A stretch of 64,000 nt of DNA from Polycyclovorans algicola TG408. GTDB lineage: Bacteria; Pseudomonadota; Gammaproteobacteria; Nevskiales; Nevskiaceae. This document shows, in pieces, positions 1 to 11,087 of this stretch. The notes under the pieces were generated by a model. That model was not told where the DNA came from, ran no database searches, and saw only the letters and a program-made list of their open reading frames with translations. Made by a program: the position numbers and the translations under genes. Within the stretch, counting starts at the first letter, position 1. The number at the start of each line of letters is the position of its first letter. The stretch is taken from assembly GCF_000711245.1 (NCBI RefSeq), contig NZ_JOMH01000001.1, forward strand, positions 1,420,830 to 1,484,829, given 5' to 3'.

Positions 1-1566
1 GCCGCTGGCGAGGCTCGACACTTCGAGGTCGAGCACCATCTTGATGGCGTCGCCCTCGTTGATCTGCGGGGTGACGCCCAGGGTCAGGCCCACGTCGCGG
101 CGTTCGATGGTCTGGAACGGATTGACCTGGCCGCCGACGCCGGCACCGGCGCCGGTATTGCTGAACGAGCCGGTGAGAAACGGCACTTCCTGGCCGGCCG
201 AGAAGCTGGCTTCCTGGTTGTCCAGCGTCACCAGCGTCGGGGTCGACAGAATGTTGGTGTCGCCGTCGCCTTGCAGCGCCTTGACCAGCAGGCCGAAGGT
301 GGTCGAGCTGCCGGCGCGGCCAATCGCCACGTTCAGGCCCTGCCCGAGAACGCCCAGCGCGGCGGTGCCATCGATGTCGCCGCCGCTGGCAGCGGCCTGA
401 AGGCCCTGCAGGGTGGAGGAGTCGAGGATGCCGGCGGCGGCCACGCGGTCTTCATTGAACACCGCCCAGTCGACGCCCAACTGGCTGGATTGGTCGCTGC
501 TGACTTCGGCAATCACCGCCTCGACCAGTACCTGCGCGCGCTGGATGTCGAGCTGGGCGATCACGTCGCGCACCTGGCGCATGATCTTCGGCGGCGCGGT
601 GACAATCATGGCGTTGGTGTCGGGGTCGGCCAGCACACGGACCATGGGGTTGGCGCCTGAGCGCCGTGCGCCACCGCCTTCGCCGCCGCCCGACGCGGTC
701 GCCGCTTCGGCTTCGCTGACCTGTTCGGCATAGCCCTCGAGAATCGGGGCCAGGTTTTCGGCGTCGGCGTGCCGCAGGTAGATGACCTGGGTGGCGCCGT
801 CACCTTTCAGCTCGATGTCCAGCGTCTGGATGATGTCGACAAATTTCTGTCGCTCGGCCTTGTCGCCGCCAATCAGAATGCTGTTGGAGCGCTCGTCGGC
901 GATCAAGGTTGCCGGCGCCGAGGCGCCCTCCTGCTGGCCGGCCTGGTTCAGGCCCGTGAGGATGCGCACCACCTCGCTGGCGGCGGCAAATTCGAGGCGC
1001 ACGGTCTCGATCTCGGAGTCGCCGGCCTGGTCCATGCGACGGATGATGCGGTCCAGACGGCTGACGTTGCCGGCGCGGTCGGCAATGATCAGCATGTTCG
1101 AGGGCGCGTAGGCGGCCAGGTGTCCCCATTGCGGCACCAGTGGGCGAAGAATCGGCACCAGCTGGGCGGCGGCGACATTCTGCAGCGCATAAACGTGGGT
1201 GACGATTTCGTCTGGGGCGACATTGCCGCGGTCGGCAAGCGTGCCGCCGTCTTGCCGGGCGTTGGTTTCGGGCACGATCTTGTAGGCCTCCCCGGTCTTC
1301 AGCACGGCAAAACCCTGGACCTGCAGCGTGGCCAGGAAAGTCTCGTAAACGCCCTCTTCGCTCATCGGCTGGCTGGAGATCACCGTGACCTTGCCGCGCA
1401 CGCGCGGGTCGACGATGAAGTTACGGCCGGTCACCTCGCTGACGGTGGCAATCAGCGTACTGATGTCGGCTTCCTTGAGATTCAGCGTGACGTTGGCCGC
1501 CGCGGGCGTCAGACCCAGCGTCAGCAGGCACAGGCCCAACCAGGGGCGAATTCGGTGTGGGGTCAT
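1..1566 (-). CDS. gspD: Type II secretion secretin GspD, 5' part (C-terminus off the window)
   Basis: Outer-membrane secretin that forms the exit pore of the type II secretion system. The frame is open from an ATG at 1566 to the window edge (522 codons; complete GspD is about 650-750). A hydrophobic signal peptide ends near residue 28, followed by an N0-type domain (VTLNLKEADISTLIATVSEV, then NFIVDPRVRGKVTVIS) and further N domains. The last visible codons read GLTLGVTPQINEGDAI, typical of the secretin core. It lies 5 bp downstream of gspC on the same strand, the usual gsp order, so the rest of the gsp operon probably continues to the left of the window. Identity is secure; full length cannot be judged. 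Confidence 0.93.
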   Translation of the reverse strand, partial: MTPHRIRPWLGLCLLTLGLTPAAANVTLNLKEADISTLIATVSEVTGRNFIVDPRVRGKVTVISSQPMSEEGVYETFLATLQVQGFAVLKTGEAYKIVPETNARQDGGTLADRGNVAPDEIVTHVYALQNVAAAQLVPILRPLVPQWGHLAAYAPSNMLIIADRAGNVSRLDRIIRRMDQAGDSEIETVRLEFAAASEVVRILTGLNQAGQQEGASAPATLIADERSNSILIGGDKAERQKFVDIIQTLDIELKGDGATQVIYLRHADAENLAPILEGYAEQVSEAEAATASGGGEGGGARRSGANPMVRVLADPDTNAMIVTAPPKIMRQVRDVIAQLDIQRAQVLVEAVIAEVSSDQSSQLGVDWAVFNEDRVAAAGILDSSTLQGLQAAASGGDIDGTAALGVLGQGLNVAIGRAGSSTTFGLLVKALQGDGDTNILSTPTLVTLDNQEASFSAGQEVPFLTGSFSNTGAGAGVGGQVNPFQTIERRDVGLTLGVTPQINEGDAIKMVLDLEVSSLASG

Positions 1567-1571
1567 GGGCA

Positions 1572-2456
1572 TCAGTCGAGTGAAATCGTCACGTTCTGTG
1601 AGTTGCCGCCGCGCTCAATGGTGAGCGACACGCTGCTGGCGGTCGAAAGGTCGGTGAGCATCGACAGCGCCTTGCTGGCGTCGTTGAGCTCGGTGCCGTT
1701 GATGGCGGTGACCAAGTCCCCCGGCTTGAGCCCCGCCGCGTTGAACAGTGCGCGGTCGCGACCCGGGTAAATGCGATAACCCTGCATGCTGCCGCCCGAG
1801 GCCGACGGTTGCACCCTGAGATAGGTCGCGGCCTTGGACGGGTCTTGCAAAATTTCATCGCGCACCGAGCCCAGTTGCGGCAATACAACCGCGTCTCCGA
1901 GATCGCTGGCGGCAGGTGCGGCCGCCACGTTGGCCGCAGGGGCATCTTTCTCAAGCCTGAGGGTTTCGGGACGCCCCTGGCGCATGAGGATCACCCGGTC
2001 GGCGAAAATCTGTTCCAGGGTCACGCCGCGCACGACTTCCATGCCGGTCGAAAACGGGGCCTCGTTGCTGCCGCCGGTGTTGATCAGCGCCCGCGAGCCC
2101 TCAGGCGTTCGACCGAACAACAGGCCGATCAGCTTGAGGTTGAGTGTGGTTTCAGGCGCGTCAGTGACCGCCTTCGTGGCGAGGTTGGCCTCGGCCGTGC
2201 CAAACAGCTTGGCCTCGCTGATGGCACCCAGGTCGATCTGGGCAGACGGTTGGCTGCTGTCGCCAGTCGCGCTGATGCGCGGCGGCTGCCACACGGTCTC
2301 GGTGCCGACGGCGTGCCAGAACAGGCCCGCGAGTTGCCAGCCGATCAGTGCCGCGAACAGCAGGATGCTGCCCGGAATCAGCCAGCGCTGAACGCGCGGC
2401 CAGCCGGCCGCGAGCTGCCGCGGCCAGGCCAGGGAAAGTGTGTGGAGCGACGACAT
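1572..2456 (-). CDS. gspC: Type II secretion inner-membrane protein GspC
   Basis: Inner-membrane linker of the type II secretion machine that contacts the N0 domain of GspD. The 294-residue product has a short cytoplasmic N-terminus, one membrane helix (about residues 25-47, ILLFAALIGWQLAGLFW), a periplasmic HR region (about 95-165, with LKLIGLLFG and ALINTGG) and a C-terminal PDZ-like domain (about 215-294, with GLKPGDLVTAINGTELND). Length and domain order match the family. It is the first gene of the minus-strand operon and is followed by gspD after 5 bp. The promoter should lie in the 281-bp gap shared with the divergent clpS gene, where I see no convincing minus-strand promoter. Confidence 0.9.
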   Translation of the reverse strand: MSSLHTLSLAWPRQLAAGWPRVQRWLIPGSILLFAALIGWQLAGLFWHAVGTETVWQPPRISATGDSSQPSAQIDLGAISEAKLFGTAEANLATKAVTDAPETTLNLKLIGLLFGRTPEGSRALINTGGSNEAPFSTGMEVVRGVTLEQIFADRVILMRQGRPETLRLEKDAPAANVAAAPAASDLGDAVVLPQLGSVRDEILQDPSKAATYLRVQPSASGGSMQGYRIYPGRDRALFNAAGLKPGDLVTAINGTELNDASKALSMLTDLSTASSVSLTIERGGNSQNVTISLD

Positions 2457-2737
2457 CGCGCGATCATACCTTGCGACCCCGTCCTTGCTGATGTCGGGCG
2501 CACCGCGCGTTCGAGGTCGTGGCCGTCAAGTGCTCGCGGCCGAGGCGAACCCGAGCCGCACCTTGGGGTCTATTTGCCTCAGGATCGACGGGCGTTCGCC
2601 GAAGTCCGTTGGCGTTTGGTATCCCACCCACCCAGTGACGGCATCGACACGGAGTTTTCGCAGTCATTTCAGCGGCTCATCAACACCCTGCATCGGGTTG
2701 TCATTGATTTGCTGAAGTGCGCGCTAATATTGAAACC

Positions 2738-3081
2738 ATGACGCAGAAGCACAACATCCGCCCCCTCGGTAACACCCCTGTCGGCAATGACGACGGCTTG
2801 GCCCTGCAGGACGCCAAGCCCAAACTCAAGAAGCCGCCCATGTTCAAGGTGATTGTCGTCAACGACGATTACACCCCAATGGAATTTGTGGTCCAGGTTT
2901 TGCAACAGTTTTTCCAACACTCCCGTGAACAGGCGGTGCAGATCATGTTGCATGTCCATACCCAGGGTCGTGGCGTCGCCGGTGTCTTCCCGGCCGAGAT
3001 TGCCGAGACCAAGACCGCACAGGTGAATGCGTTCGCGCGCAAGCACCAACACCCGCTACTTACCGTAATGGAGAAGGCCTG

Positions 3082-3082
<1 letters not shown>
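2738..3082 (+). CDS. clpS: ATP-dependent Clp protease adaptor ClpS
   Basis: N-recognin adaptor that delivers proteins with Leu, Phe, Tyr or Trp at the N-terminus to ClpAP. The 114-residue product has a variable N-terminal tail and then the ClpS core [20 protein letters not shown], which carries the Asn-Asp-Asp residues of the N-degron pocket, and ends [10 protein letters not shown] as in E. coli. I chose ATG 2738 over GTG 2717 because of length and because a TAATAT -10-like box (2725-2730) lies between them. That box would put the transcript start almost on the ATG, so the mRNA may be leaderless; no clear Shine-Dalgarno is present. The stop overlaps the clpA start by one base. Confidence 0.95.
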
Positions 3083-5364
<2,282 letters not shown>

Positions 5365-5376
5365 GGCACATGACTT

Positions 5377-5407
5377 AGGCCGGGGTGTGCGTGAGCGCAC
5401 CTCGGCC
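5377..5407. terminator. Imperfect hairpin between convergent clpA and infA
   Basis: The arms AGGCCGGGGTG and CACCTCGGCCT can pair, with extra GC pairs near the TGAG loop and one mismatch. It sits between the converging ends of clpA and infA but lacks a strong T-run on either strand, so intrinsic termination is uncertain. Confidence 0.4.
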
Positions 5408-5428
5408 TGGGGTACGGGTGGCTTCCCG

Positions 5429-5647
5429 TTACTTGTCGCGGAAGGTGATGCGACCCTTGCTCAGATCGTACGGCGTGAGCTGCACCGTGACCTTGTCACC
5501 CGTGAGGATGCGGATGTAGTGCTTGCGCATCTTGCCGGAGATGTGTGCGGTCACGATGTGGCCGTTCTCCAGCTTGACGCGGAAGGTGGTGTTGGGAAGC
5601 GTGTCGGTGACAACGCCCAACATCTCGATATGGTCTTCTTTCGACAT
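5429..5647 (-). CDS. infA: Translation initiation factor IF-1
   Basis: OB-fold factor that binds the ribosomal A site during initiation. The 72-residue product has the family's exact length and near-invariant sequence: [13 protein letters not shown], the central [19 protein letters not shown] and the end [12 protein letters not shown]. In many gammaproteobacteria infA lies beside aat and bpt and close to clpA. Here the same neighbours are present but the receptor/lipoprotein pair lies between infA and bpt. A candidate promoter lies 27 bp upstream. Confidence 0.97.
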   Translation of the reverse strand: MSKEDHIEMLGVVTDTLPNTTFRVKLENGHIVTAHISGKMRKHYIRILTGDKVTVQLTPYDLSKGRITFRDK

Positions 5648-5673
5648 CGTCTCTACAGCTGAAAAGGGGCGGC

Positions 5674-5702
5674 ATTATCTGCGCTCGTGCGCCAACCGGC
5701 AA
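5674..5702 (-). promoter_or_regulatory. Candidate sigma-70 promoter of infA
   Basis: On the minus strand TTGCCG (5702-5697) is followed after 17 bp by GATAAT (5679-5674), a reasonable -35/-10 pair about 27 bp before the infA ATG. Assigned from sequence only. Confidence 0.45.
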
Positions 5703-5820
5703 CACGGCACGATTTTGGCTCCGTGATCGCAAGGGTCAGGCGCACTCCCAATGGCTTGAAAACAGTGGTTGGGCGACCTGCCAAGTGTTTGTCGCGAAGC
5801 GTCGGGCCTGAACCTTTGCC

Positions 5821-5854
5821 TCGTCACGAAATCGTCATTTCTGATCCCTATAGT
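5821..5854 (+). promoter_or_regulatory. Pho-box-like promoter before the TonB-dependent receptor
   Basis: Two heptamers, TCGTCAC (5821-5827) and TCGTCAT (5832-5838), are separated by GAAA. They resemble the PhoB box (CTGTCAT, 4-bp AT-rich spacer, CTGTCAC). Ten bases further on is TATAGT (5849-5854), the spacing expected when a PhoB box replaces the -35 element. The first two bases of each heptamer differ from the E. coli consensus, so this is a candidate, not a proven site. Confidence 0.5.
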
Positions 5855-5897
5855 CCGCCGCTCTGGGATCTTTCAGACTTGACGGGAGCAACCTCAA

Positions 5898-8800
5898 ATG
5901 AGGCATCTGGCCACGATCGCGGCTTCGTGCATGTTTGTTTTTTCAGCATCTGTGGCCTTGGCGGACACACCAGACGCCGGTGATGTGTCGGTGATCGTTC
6001 TCGACAGCGATGGCGGCGTTGCCGAACTGACTTTGGAAATTGACGGTGTCAACTTCGGCGCCACAGGCGCCAGTGGTGTCGTCCAAGCGGAGGCGATCAA
6101 ACCCGGCGTACGTCGTTACGTCGTTCTGCAGGGCGCAGCACGCGTTGCTGCAGGCGAGTTTCGTTTGGCTCCAGATGAGGCTGCGGAGCTCGTCATCAAC
6201 CTGCGTGGCCCCGGCATTGACCCCGGTATCGACAGCGACATTTTTGGCATTGAAAATGCGGGCGAAACCACGCTGCTAGGGGTCGTGACCGACGGCAGCG
6301 GCGGTGTGGCGCCCCAAGCCCGAATTCATGTGGTTGACACCGACATCTCTGTTACCACTGATGACGATGGGTATTTCCAGTTCGATATTCCACGCGGGGT
6401 CTACGACCTCGAGGTGACCTCGGGTGGTCTATCACGCACGTTTCAGGGCGTACGTGCATCGCCCAACTTGGCGGCAGGCATGCAGCTTGCACTGACACCA
6501 AAATCCACCGGCACAACGTCCGATGACGCGATTGATGAAATTGTCGTTACCGCTCAGTATGTGCCCAATACGGCGGCCACTTTGGAACGTCGATCCGAAT
6601 CCATCTTAGATGCGATCTCGGCGGCCGACATTTCACTTGCGGGCGACAGCGATGCTGCGGCGGCCCTGATTCGTGTAACGGGTGTCACGTTTCAGGATAA
6701 GCAGATTTTCGTACGCGGTCTGGGCGACCGCTACTCGGCTGTGTTTATTGATGGCGCTGAGCTACCCAGTCCTGACCCGACGCGCCGAGTTATTTCACTC
6801 GACCTGTTCCCGAGTGATTTCCTGGGCGGCATTGCGGTACAGAAAACCTATAGCCCCGACTTGCCCGGCGATTTTTCCGGCGGTGCGGTGTTGCTCGATA
6901 CCAAGGGTCTTCCTGACGACTTCAATTTCTCGGTCGGTGCATCGGTGGGCGGCAACGACCAAACCACCTTTTTGCGCGGCTTGAGTTATCTCGGCAGCGA
7001 AAGTGACTGGACTGGATTCGACGGCGGGGTGAGAGATATTCCCAGCGTCGCCGCTGACCTGACCAACGGCGGCAGTATTCCGCTCAGTGATCTGTCAGCG
7101 GCCCAGCGTGAGGTGGTTGCAGAGTCGCTGTTGCCAATCTACGACATTCGCGTCGTTCAGGCGATGCCGATCGATGGCGGCGGGTCGGTCTCAATCGGTG
7201 ATCGCATCAGCCGTTTTGACTTTGCTGAGATCGGCTATCAGTTATCTGCGTTGTATGACTCTGAGTGGCGGTTCCGGCGTGAGGAGCAGGGTACGTTCCG
7301 CTTGGAAGGTAGCGACGTGCGTCCGTTTGAGGAAGAGTTGATTGAACGGTCCGAACAGACCATCGACAGTGGGGTAATTGGCGGACTCACGTTCGAGTTC
7401 AATGAAGACCACACGGTGGGCTACACCGCGCTGATGTCGAACCAAACACTCAAAGGCACCTACTTTTCCGAAGGTGAGATCGTTGATGAAGGCCGTGAGA
7501 TACGCGACGTTACCTTGGACTGGATTGAAACTCAGTTGTTATCGCATCAAATCCGTGGTGAGCACACGTTTCACGACTTATTTGAGCGTGCCCGCCCGCT
7601 CGATGTTCAGTGGCAAGCGGTCACGTCCAGCGCCACCCGAGATGTTTTGGATCGTCGTGAATATAGCTACAGCCGCCGTCCGACGACTCAAAACGCCAAC
7701 CCGATTTTCGAATTTGTATCCGGCACCGCCTCAGGCACTGGTGGTCAGCCGCTGACCCGGACATGGGAATTTCTTGAAGATGACAATCTCGATCTGGGTG
7801 TTGACTTTTCCTTGCCGATGGATTTTTCCAGCAACGTTACCGGCGAAATGAAAGCGGGGTTGCGTCGGACGGATCGCGAAAGAGACTTCAACCAAGTGCG
7901 TTGGCAATTTCGTGCAGTTGGTGGCGGCTCGTCTACTGACGAGGACTTTTTGCAGACATTCTCGTTTCCTTCCCCTGCTCAGATTCTGAGGCCCGACACG
8001 ATAGGGCCGAGCACGAGCTTTGATTCAGATGCACGTTTCGATCTGTTTACCGCTCAATCGATCCTGGTCGGAAATCAACGCGCCGATATCTTTAGCGCTG
8101 AGCAGACAGTCGACGCCGTTTATGTTTTAGGTGATTACTACATTGGTGAAAAATGGCGGCTCCAGGGTGGGGCGCGTCAAGAAAGATCGGAGATAACGGT
8201 CGCTAACAGCAACGTTGACGGTTCCGCGTCGCCCGGCGCTAGGCTTAAGGACACTGATCTTCTTCCGGCGATTAATGCAACCTATTTTCTTGATGATAGG
8301 CAGAAATTTAGATTCGGTTATAGCGAAACCGTAAATCGTCCGCAGTTTCGAGAATTGTCGCCTATCGAGTTCCGTGATCCGGAGACACGACGCCTCACGC
8401 AAGGTAACCCAAACCTTGAACAGGCGAACATCCAGAACCTTGACTTCCGTTATGAGTTTTATTGGGCCCGAAGTGAAGGTTTTACGGCCAGCGCTTTTTA
8501 CAAGCAGATCGACAATCCGATTGAAGTCGTGATTGGCCCTAGCGGAGAAGGTGGATTCCGCTCATTTCAAAATGTTTCGGAGGCCAATAACTACGGCATT
8601 GAGTTTGATTTACGCACCGAGTTTGATGAGTTGGAAAAATACGCTAACTGGCTTAGCTACACCTATGCAGCAGCGAACCTCACCTTTATCGAATCAGAAA
8701 TCAAGGTTAATGACCCGAACAGCGTCTTGACGAATCCTGATCGCGAGTTGCAGGGCCAGTCGCCATGGATTGTGAACCTCACGCTTGGATTGAGCGAACC

Positions 8801-9068
8801 GGGGCGTCGAACTGATGTTGCCCTATTGTTCAATGTCTTTGGTGAACGGATTATTGAAGCGGGTGTCAGCGGCTTGCCGGACGCGATCGAAGAATCTGTG
8901 CCGACGCTGGATTTTAATCTTCGACAGGGCATTGGTCAGAATTGGCGCGTGGGTTTGAAGTTCCGCAATCTTCTGGATCCGGACATTGAAGTTTTTCAAG
9001 GTGTGGGTGTGCAGCGTCGTTACAAGCTCGGCCGGTCGGGTTCGCTGTCGGTGGAGTATGAGTTTTAA
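5898..9068 (+). CDS. TonB-dependent outer-membrane receptor with N-terminal regulatory-like domain
   Basis: Outer-membrane active transporter energised by TonB-ExbB-ExbD. The 1056-residue product has a signal peptide (1-22, ending SVALA), two small beta domains (about 28-105 and 122-200, the second like a carboxypeptidase regulatory domain), a TonB box DEIVVTA at 213-219, a plug (about 225-345, with QIFVRGLGDRYSAVFIDGAE and FSGGAVLLDT) and a large barrel ending in the usual terminal Phe (SLSVEYEF). The start has a GGGAG Shine-Dalgarno. The gene is lower in GC than its neighbours and splits the infA-bpt association, which suggests later insertion. It is followed by a lipoprotein gene after 54 bp. 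Substrate is unknown; the Pho-box-like promoter hints at a phosphorus compound. Confidence 0.9.
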   Translation: MRHLATIAASCMFVFSASVALADTPDAGDVSVIVLDSDGGVAELTLEIDGVNFGATGASGVVQAEAIKPGVRRYVVLQGAARVAAGEFRLAPDEAAELVINLRGPGIDPGIDSDIFGIENAGETTLLGVVTDGSGGVAPQARIHVVDTDISVTTDDDGYFQFDIPRGVYDLEVTSGGLSRTFQGVRASPNLAAGMQLALTPKSTGTTSDDAIDEIVVTAQYVPNTAATLERRSESILDAISAADISLAGDSDAAAALIRVTGVTFQDKQIFVRGLGDRYSAVFIDGAELPSPDPTRRVISLDLFPSDFLGGIAVQKTYSPDLPGDFSGGAVLLDTKGLPDDFNFSVGASVGGNDQTTFLRGLSYLGSESDWTGFDGGVRDIPSVAADLTNGGSIPLSDLSAAQREVVAESLLPIYDIRVVQAMPIDGGGSVSIGDRISRFDFAEIGYQLSALYDSEWRFRREEQGTFRLEGSDVRPFEEELIERSEQTIDSGVIGGLTFEFNEDHTVGYTALMSNQTLKGTYFSEGEIVDEGREIRDVTLDWIETQLLSHQIRGEHTFHDLFERARPLDVQWQAVTSSATRDVLDRREYSYSRRPTTQNANPIFEFVSGTASGTGGQPLTRTWEFLEDDNLDLGVDFSLPMDFSSNVTGEMKAGLRRTDRERDFNQVRWQFRAVGGGSSTDEDFLQTFSFPSPAQILRPDTIGPSTSFDSDARFDLFTAQSILVGNQRADIFSAEQTVDAVYVLGDYYIGEKWRLQGGARQERSEITVANSNVDGSASPGARLKDTDLLPAINATYFLDDRQKFRFGYSETVNRPQFRELSPIEFRDPETRRLTQGNPNLEQANIQNLDFRYEFYWARSEGFTASAFYKQIDNPIEVVIGPSGEGGFRSFQNVSEANNYGIEFDLRTEFDELEKYANWLSYTYAAANLTFIESEIKVNDPNSVLTNPDRELQGQSPWIVNLTLGLSEPGRRTDVALLFNVFGERIIEAGVSGLPDAIEESVPTLDFNLRQGIGQNWRVGLKFRNLLDPDIEVFQGVGVQRRYKLGRSGSLSVEYEF

Positions 9069-9122
9069 AGCATGACCTTTGGCAACCAATCGGTTGAATC
9101 AATTTCTAGCGGAGGTTTCTTC

Positions 9123-11021
9123 ATGTTTCAGAAAAAAGTGATCGCCACGGCGGCAGCTTTGCTTGGTAGTGTGTTGCTGGTGGCCTGTGACGACGGATCC
9201 GACTTCGGTGCAGGAACGCCGGTGATCAATGTCAACGTCGACAACAACGCGCAAGGCGGCGCCGGCGGCTCTGGCGGTTCGGGCGGCGGCGACAACGGCG
9301 GGAACAACGGGGGTGGTGGTAATCCCGATCCCGATCCCGGAATGTCCGGTATTCCGGCAGGTGCGATAGTCGGTTCCCTCGGCGATGGGACCGGGATGGT
9401 GCTTGACGCAGAAGGCGACGCTGATCCCTTTTCTGTAAGCGCTTGGTTCAACTCCATGTCGGCCAGTCCTGCGACAAACAACAGCACCAATTTGGATGGT
9501 CGTTTGGACATCTCGGGCTTCCCAACCGAAGGTGCCGCGTTGAGCGGTACATTCACCCGTCCCGATATGTGGCCGCCTGCGTCAGCTGACGACGCCAATT
9601 CATTGCCGGTACCGGATTACATTGTCAGCACCGATTACATCGGCGCTTACGAGCCTGGCGTGCCGCGTGAGGAGCAGTGGACCGCCGACTGGACGGTCAG
9701 GGTCAATGGAAATGACGCCGTTTGGGATTTCGCCGGTGGTGAGACCGGTACTGCGCTCGCCAGTGCGACCATTCCTGTGGCTGAAGCTAGCTGCCCCGAC
9801 GGAACCGAGCTGGTTGGAACCTTCACCGAGATCTTTGGTGAGCTAGAAGATGACGAAGCCGGGCTTTTCGGTGGCGCAGCCGCCAGCGGGGACTACGATG
9901 TTTGTCAGTTACCCCCGCAGTTTGATGGCACTGCGATGACCGGTGGCTTGGACATCACCCTGACTAACGACAATGTCTACACGACTGCCGACCAACCGGG
10001 TACGACAATCGGCAATGGTAATCGGCCGCGCAGCGAAGTCGCGACCCCGGTCGAGGTTGTGGTCAATGTCGAAGCCGGTACGCTGATCGTGGGCGACTTG
10101 CTCGAAGGCATCATCGTCAGCCGCGGTTCGCAGATCAATATTGAGGGCTCTCGTGAGAATCCGGTGGTGGCAACCTCACGGACCCAGATCGAGTCAAGGT
10201 TCGACGGCAGCAGCGGCACCCCGGTTGACACGGCTCGTCAGGAATGGACTGGGCTTGTCCTGATGGGCGACGCTCGCGACAACCGTTGCCCTGCTGGCCT
10301 GAACCCGCCCACGGCCCCCAGCTTCGACACTTGCGATGTACTTGCCGAAGATGGCTCCGGCAGCTACGGCGGTGGTGATGACATGCACAGCATCGGTTCG
10401 ATCAACTACTTTGTGCTGCGGCATGGCGGCGGTGACATCGATGGCATGGGTGCTGACCTCAACGGCATTACCTTGTATGCGGTGGGTCGTGGCTCAAGCT
10501 TTACCAACATCCAGATCCACCGCAGTTTTGATGACGGTATCGAACCCTTCGGTGGCAACGCCTTCTTCAAGAACGTGGTGCTCACTGGGATTGGTGATGA
10601 CAGCTTCGATTGGGATAACGGCTACACCGGTGGCATGCAGAGTGCGCTGATCATTCAGGAAGGTGACAAAGCCAACCGGGGCTTTGAAACTGACTCTCGT
10701 TTCCTGCAGGTTCCCGTTAGCTTCCCGCTGATTTCCAACGTCACGATTCTGGCGCCGCAGCAGTACACCACCAACCAGTTGGCCAACAGTGAGGCTCAGG
10801 GCATTCTGCATCGCGAGGGCACGCGCGCGCAGGTGCACAACAGCATTGTTACAGGCAACTTCTTCAACGGTTGTTTCGACCTCGATAATGCCGGTGATGG
10901 CGGTACGTTTGGTCGTGCCTCCGAAGCGGGTGGTACACCGCCTGAAGCACCCGGTCCGCACTTGATCTACCGCAACGTGATCATCGATTGCACGGAGTTC
11001 AACTTTGTTGAAAATGGCTAG
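9123..11021 (+). CDS. Surface-type lipoprotein with Gly/Asn/Asp linker and beta-helix-like C-terminal half
   Basis: Function unknown. A GGAGG Shine-Dalgarno at 9111-9115 selects ATG 9123, giving 632 residues. The N-terminus is a lipoprotein signal with lipobox LVAC, then a flexible Gly/Asn/Asp/Pro linker (about residues 25-75). The central part has scattered Cys residues that could form disulfides. The C-terminal half (about 330-630) shows short repeated beta-strand units (GTLIVGDLLEGIIVSRGSQI, ITLYAVGRGSSFTNIQI, DDGIEPFGGNAFFKNVVL), as in right-handed parallel beta-helix proteins. It follows the TonB-dependent receptor and is closed by a terminator, so the two form a two-gene operon. It may capture or process the receptor's ligand at the surface; that is inference. 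Confidence 0.75.
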   Translation: MFQKKVIATAAALLGSVLLVACDDGSDFGAGTPVINVNVDNNAQGGAGGSGGSGGGDNGGNNGGGGNPDPDPGMSGIPAGAIVGSLGDGTGMVLDAEGDADPFSVSAWFNSMSASPATNNSTNLDGRLDISGFPTEGAALSGTFTRPDMWPPASADDANSLPVPDYIVSTDYIGAYEPGVPREEQWTADWTVRVNGNDAVWDFAGGETGTALASATIPVAEASCPDGTELVGTFTEIFGELEDDEAGLFGGAAASGDYDVCQLPPQFDGTAMTGGLDITLTNDNVYTTADQPGTTIGNGNRPRSEVATPVEVVVNVEAGTLIVGDLLEGIIVSRGSQINIEGSRENPVVATSRTQIESRFDGSSGTPVDTARQEWTGLVLMGDARDNRCPAGLNPPTAPSFDTCDVLAEDGSGSYGGGDDMHSIGSINYFVLRHGGGDIDGMGADLNGITLYAVGRGSSFTNIQIHRSFDDGIEPFGGNAFFKNVVLTGIGDDSFDWDNGYTGGMQSALIIQEGDKANRGFETDSRFLQVPVSFPLISNVTILAPQQYTTNQLANSEAQGILHREGTRAQVHNSIVTGNFFNGCFDLDNAGDGGTFGRASEAGGTPPEAPGPHLIYRNVIIDCTEFNFVENG

Positions 11022-11051
11022 CCTGCAACAGTCGTAGCCGGATGAAGCACA

Positions 11052-11079
11052 GGGGGCGACGCGAGTCGCCCCCTTTTTT
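11052..11079 (+). terminator. Rho-independent terminator of the receptor/lipoprotein operon
   Basis: Perfect 9-bp stem GGGGGCGAC / GTCGCCCCC with loop GCGA, followed by TTTTTT. It lies 30 bp after the lipoprotein stop and just before the convergent bpt end. Confidence 0.88.
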
Positions 11080-11087
11080 GTGAGCGT

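Noticed and set aside
769-1770. 333-codon open frame on the plus strand over gspD/gspC
   Set aside because: Antisense shadow of gspD and gspC with no recognisable domain; the minus-strand frames have full family motifs.
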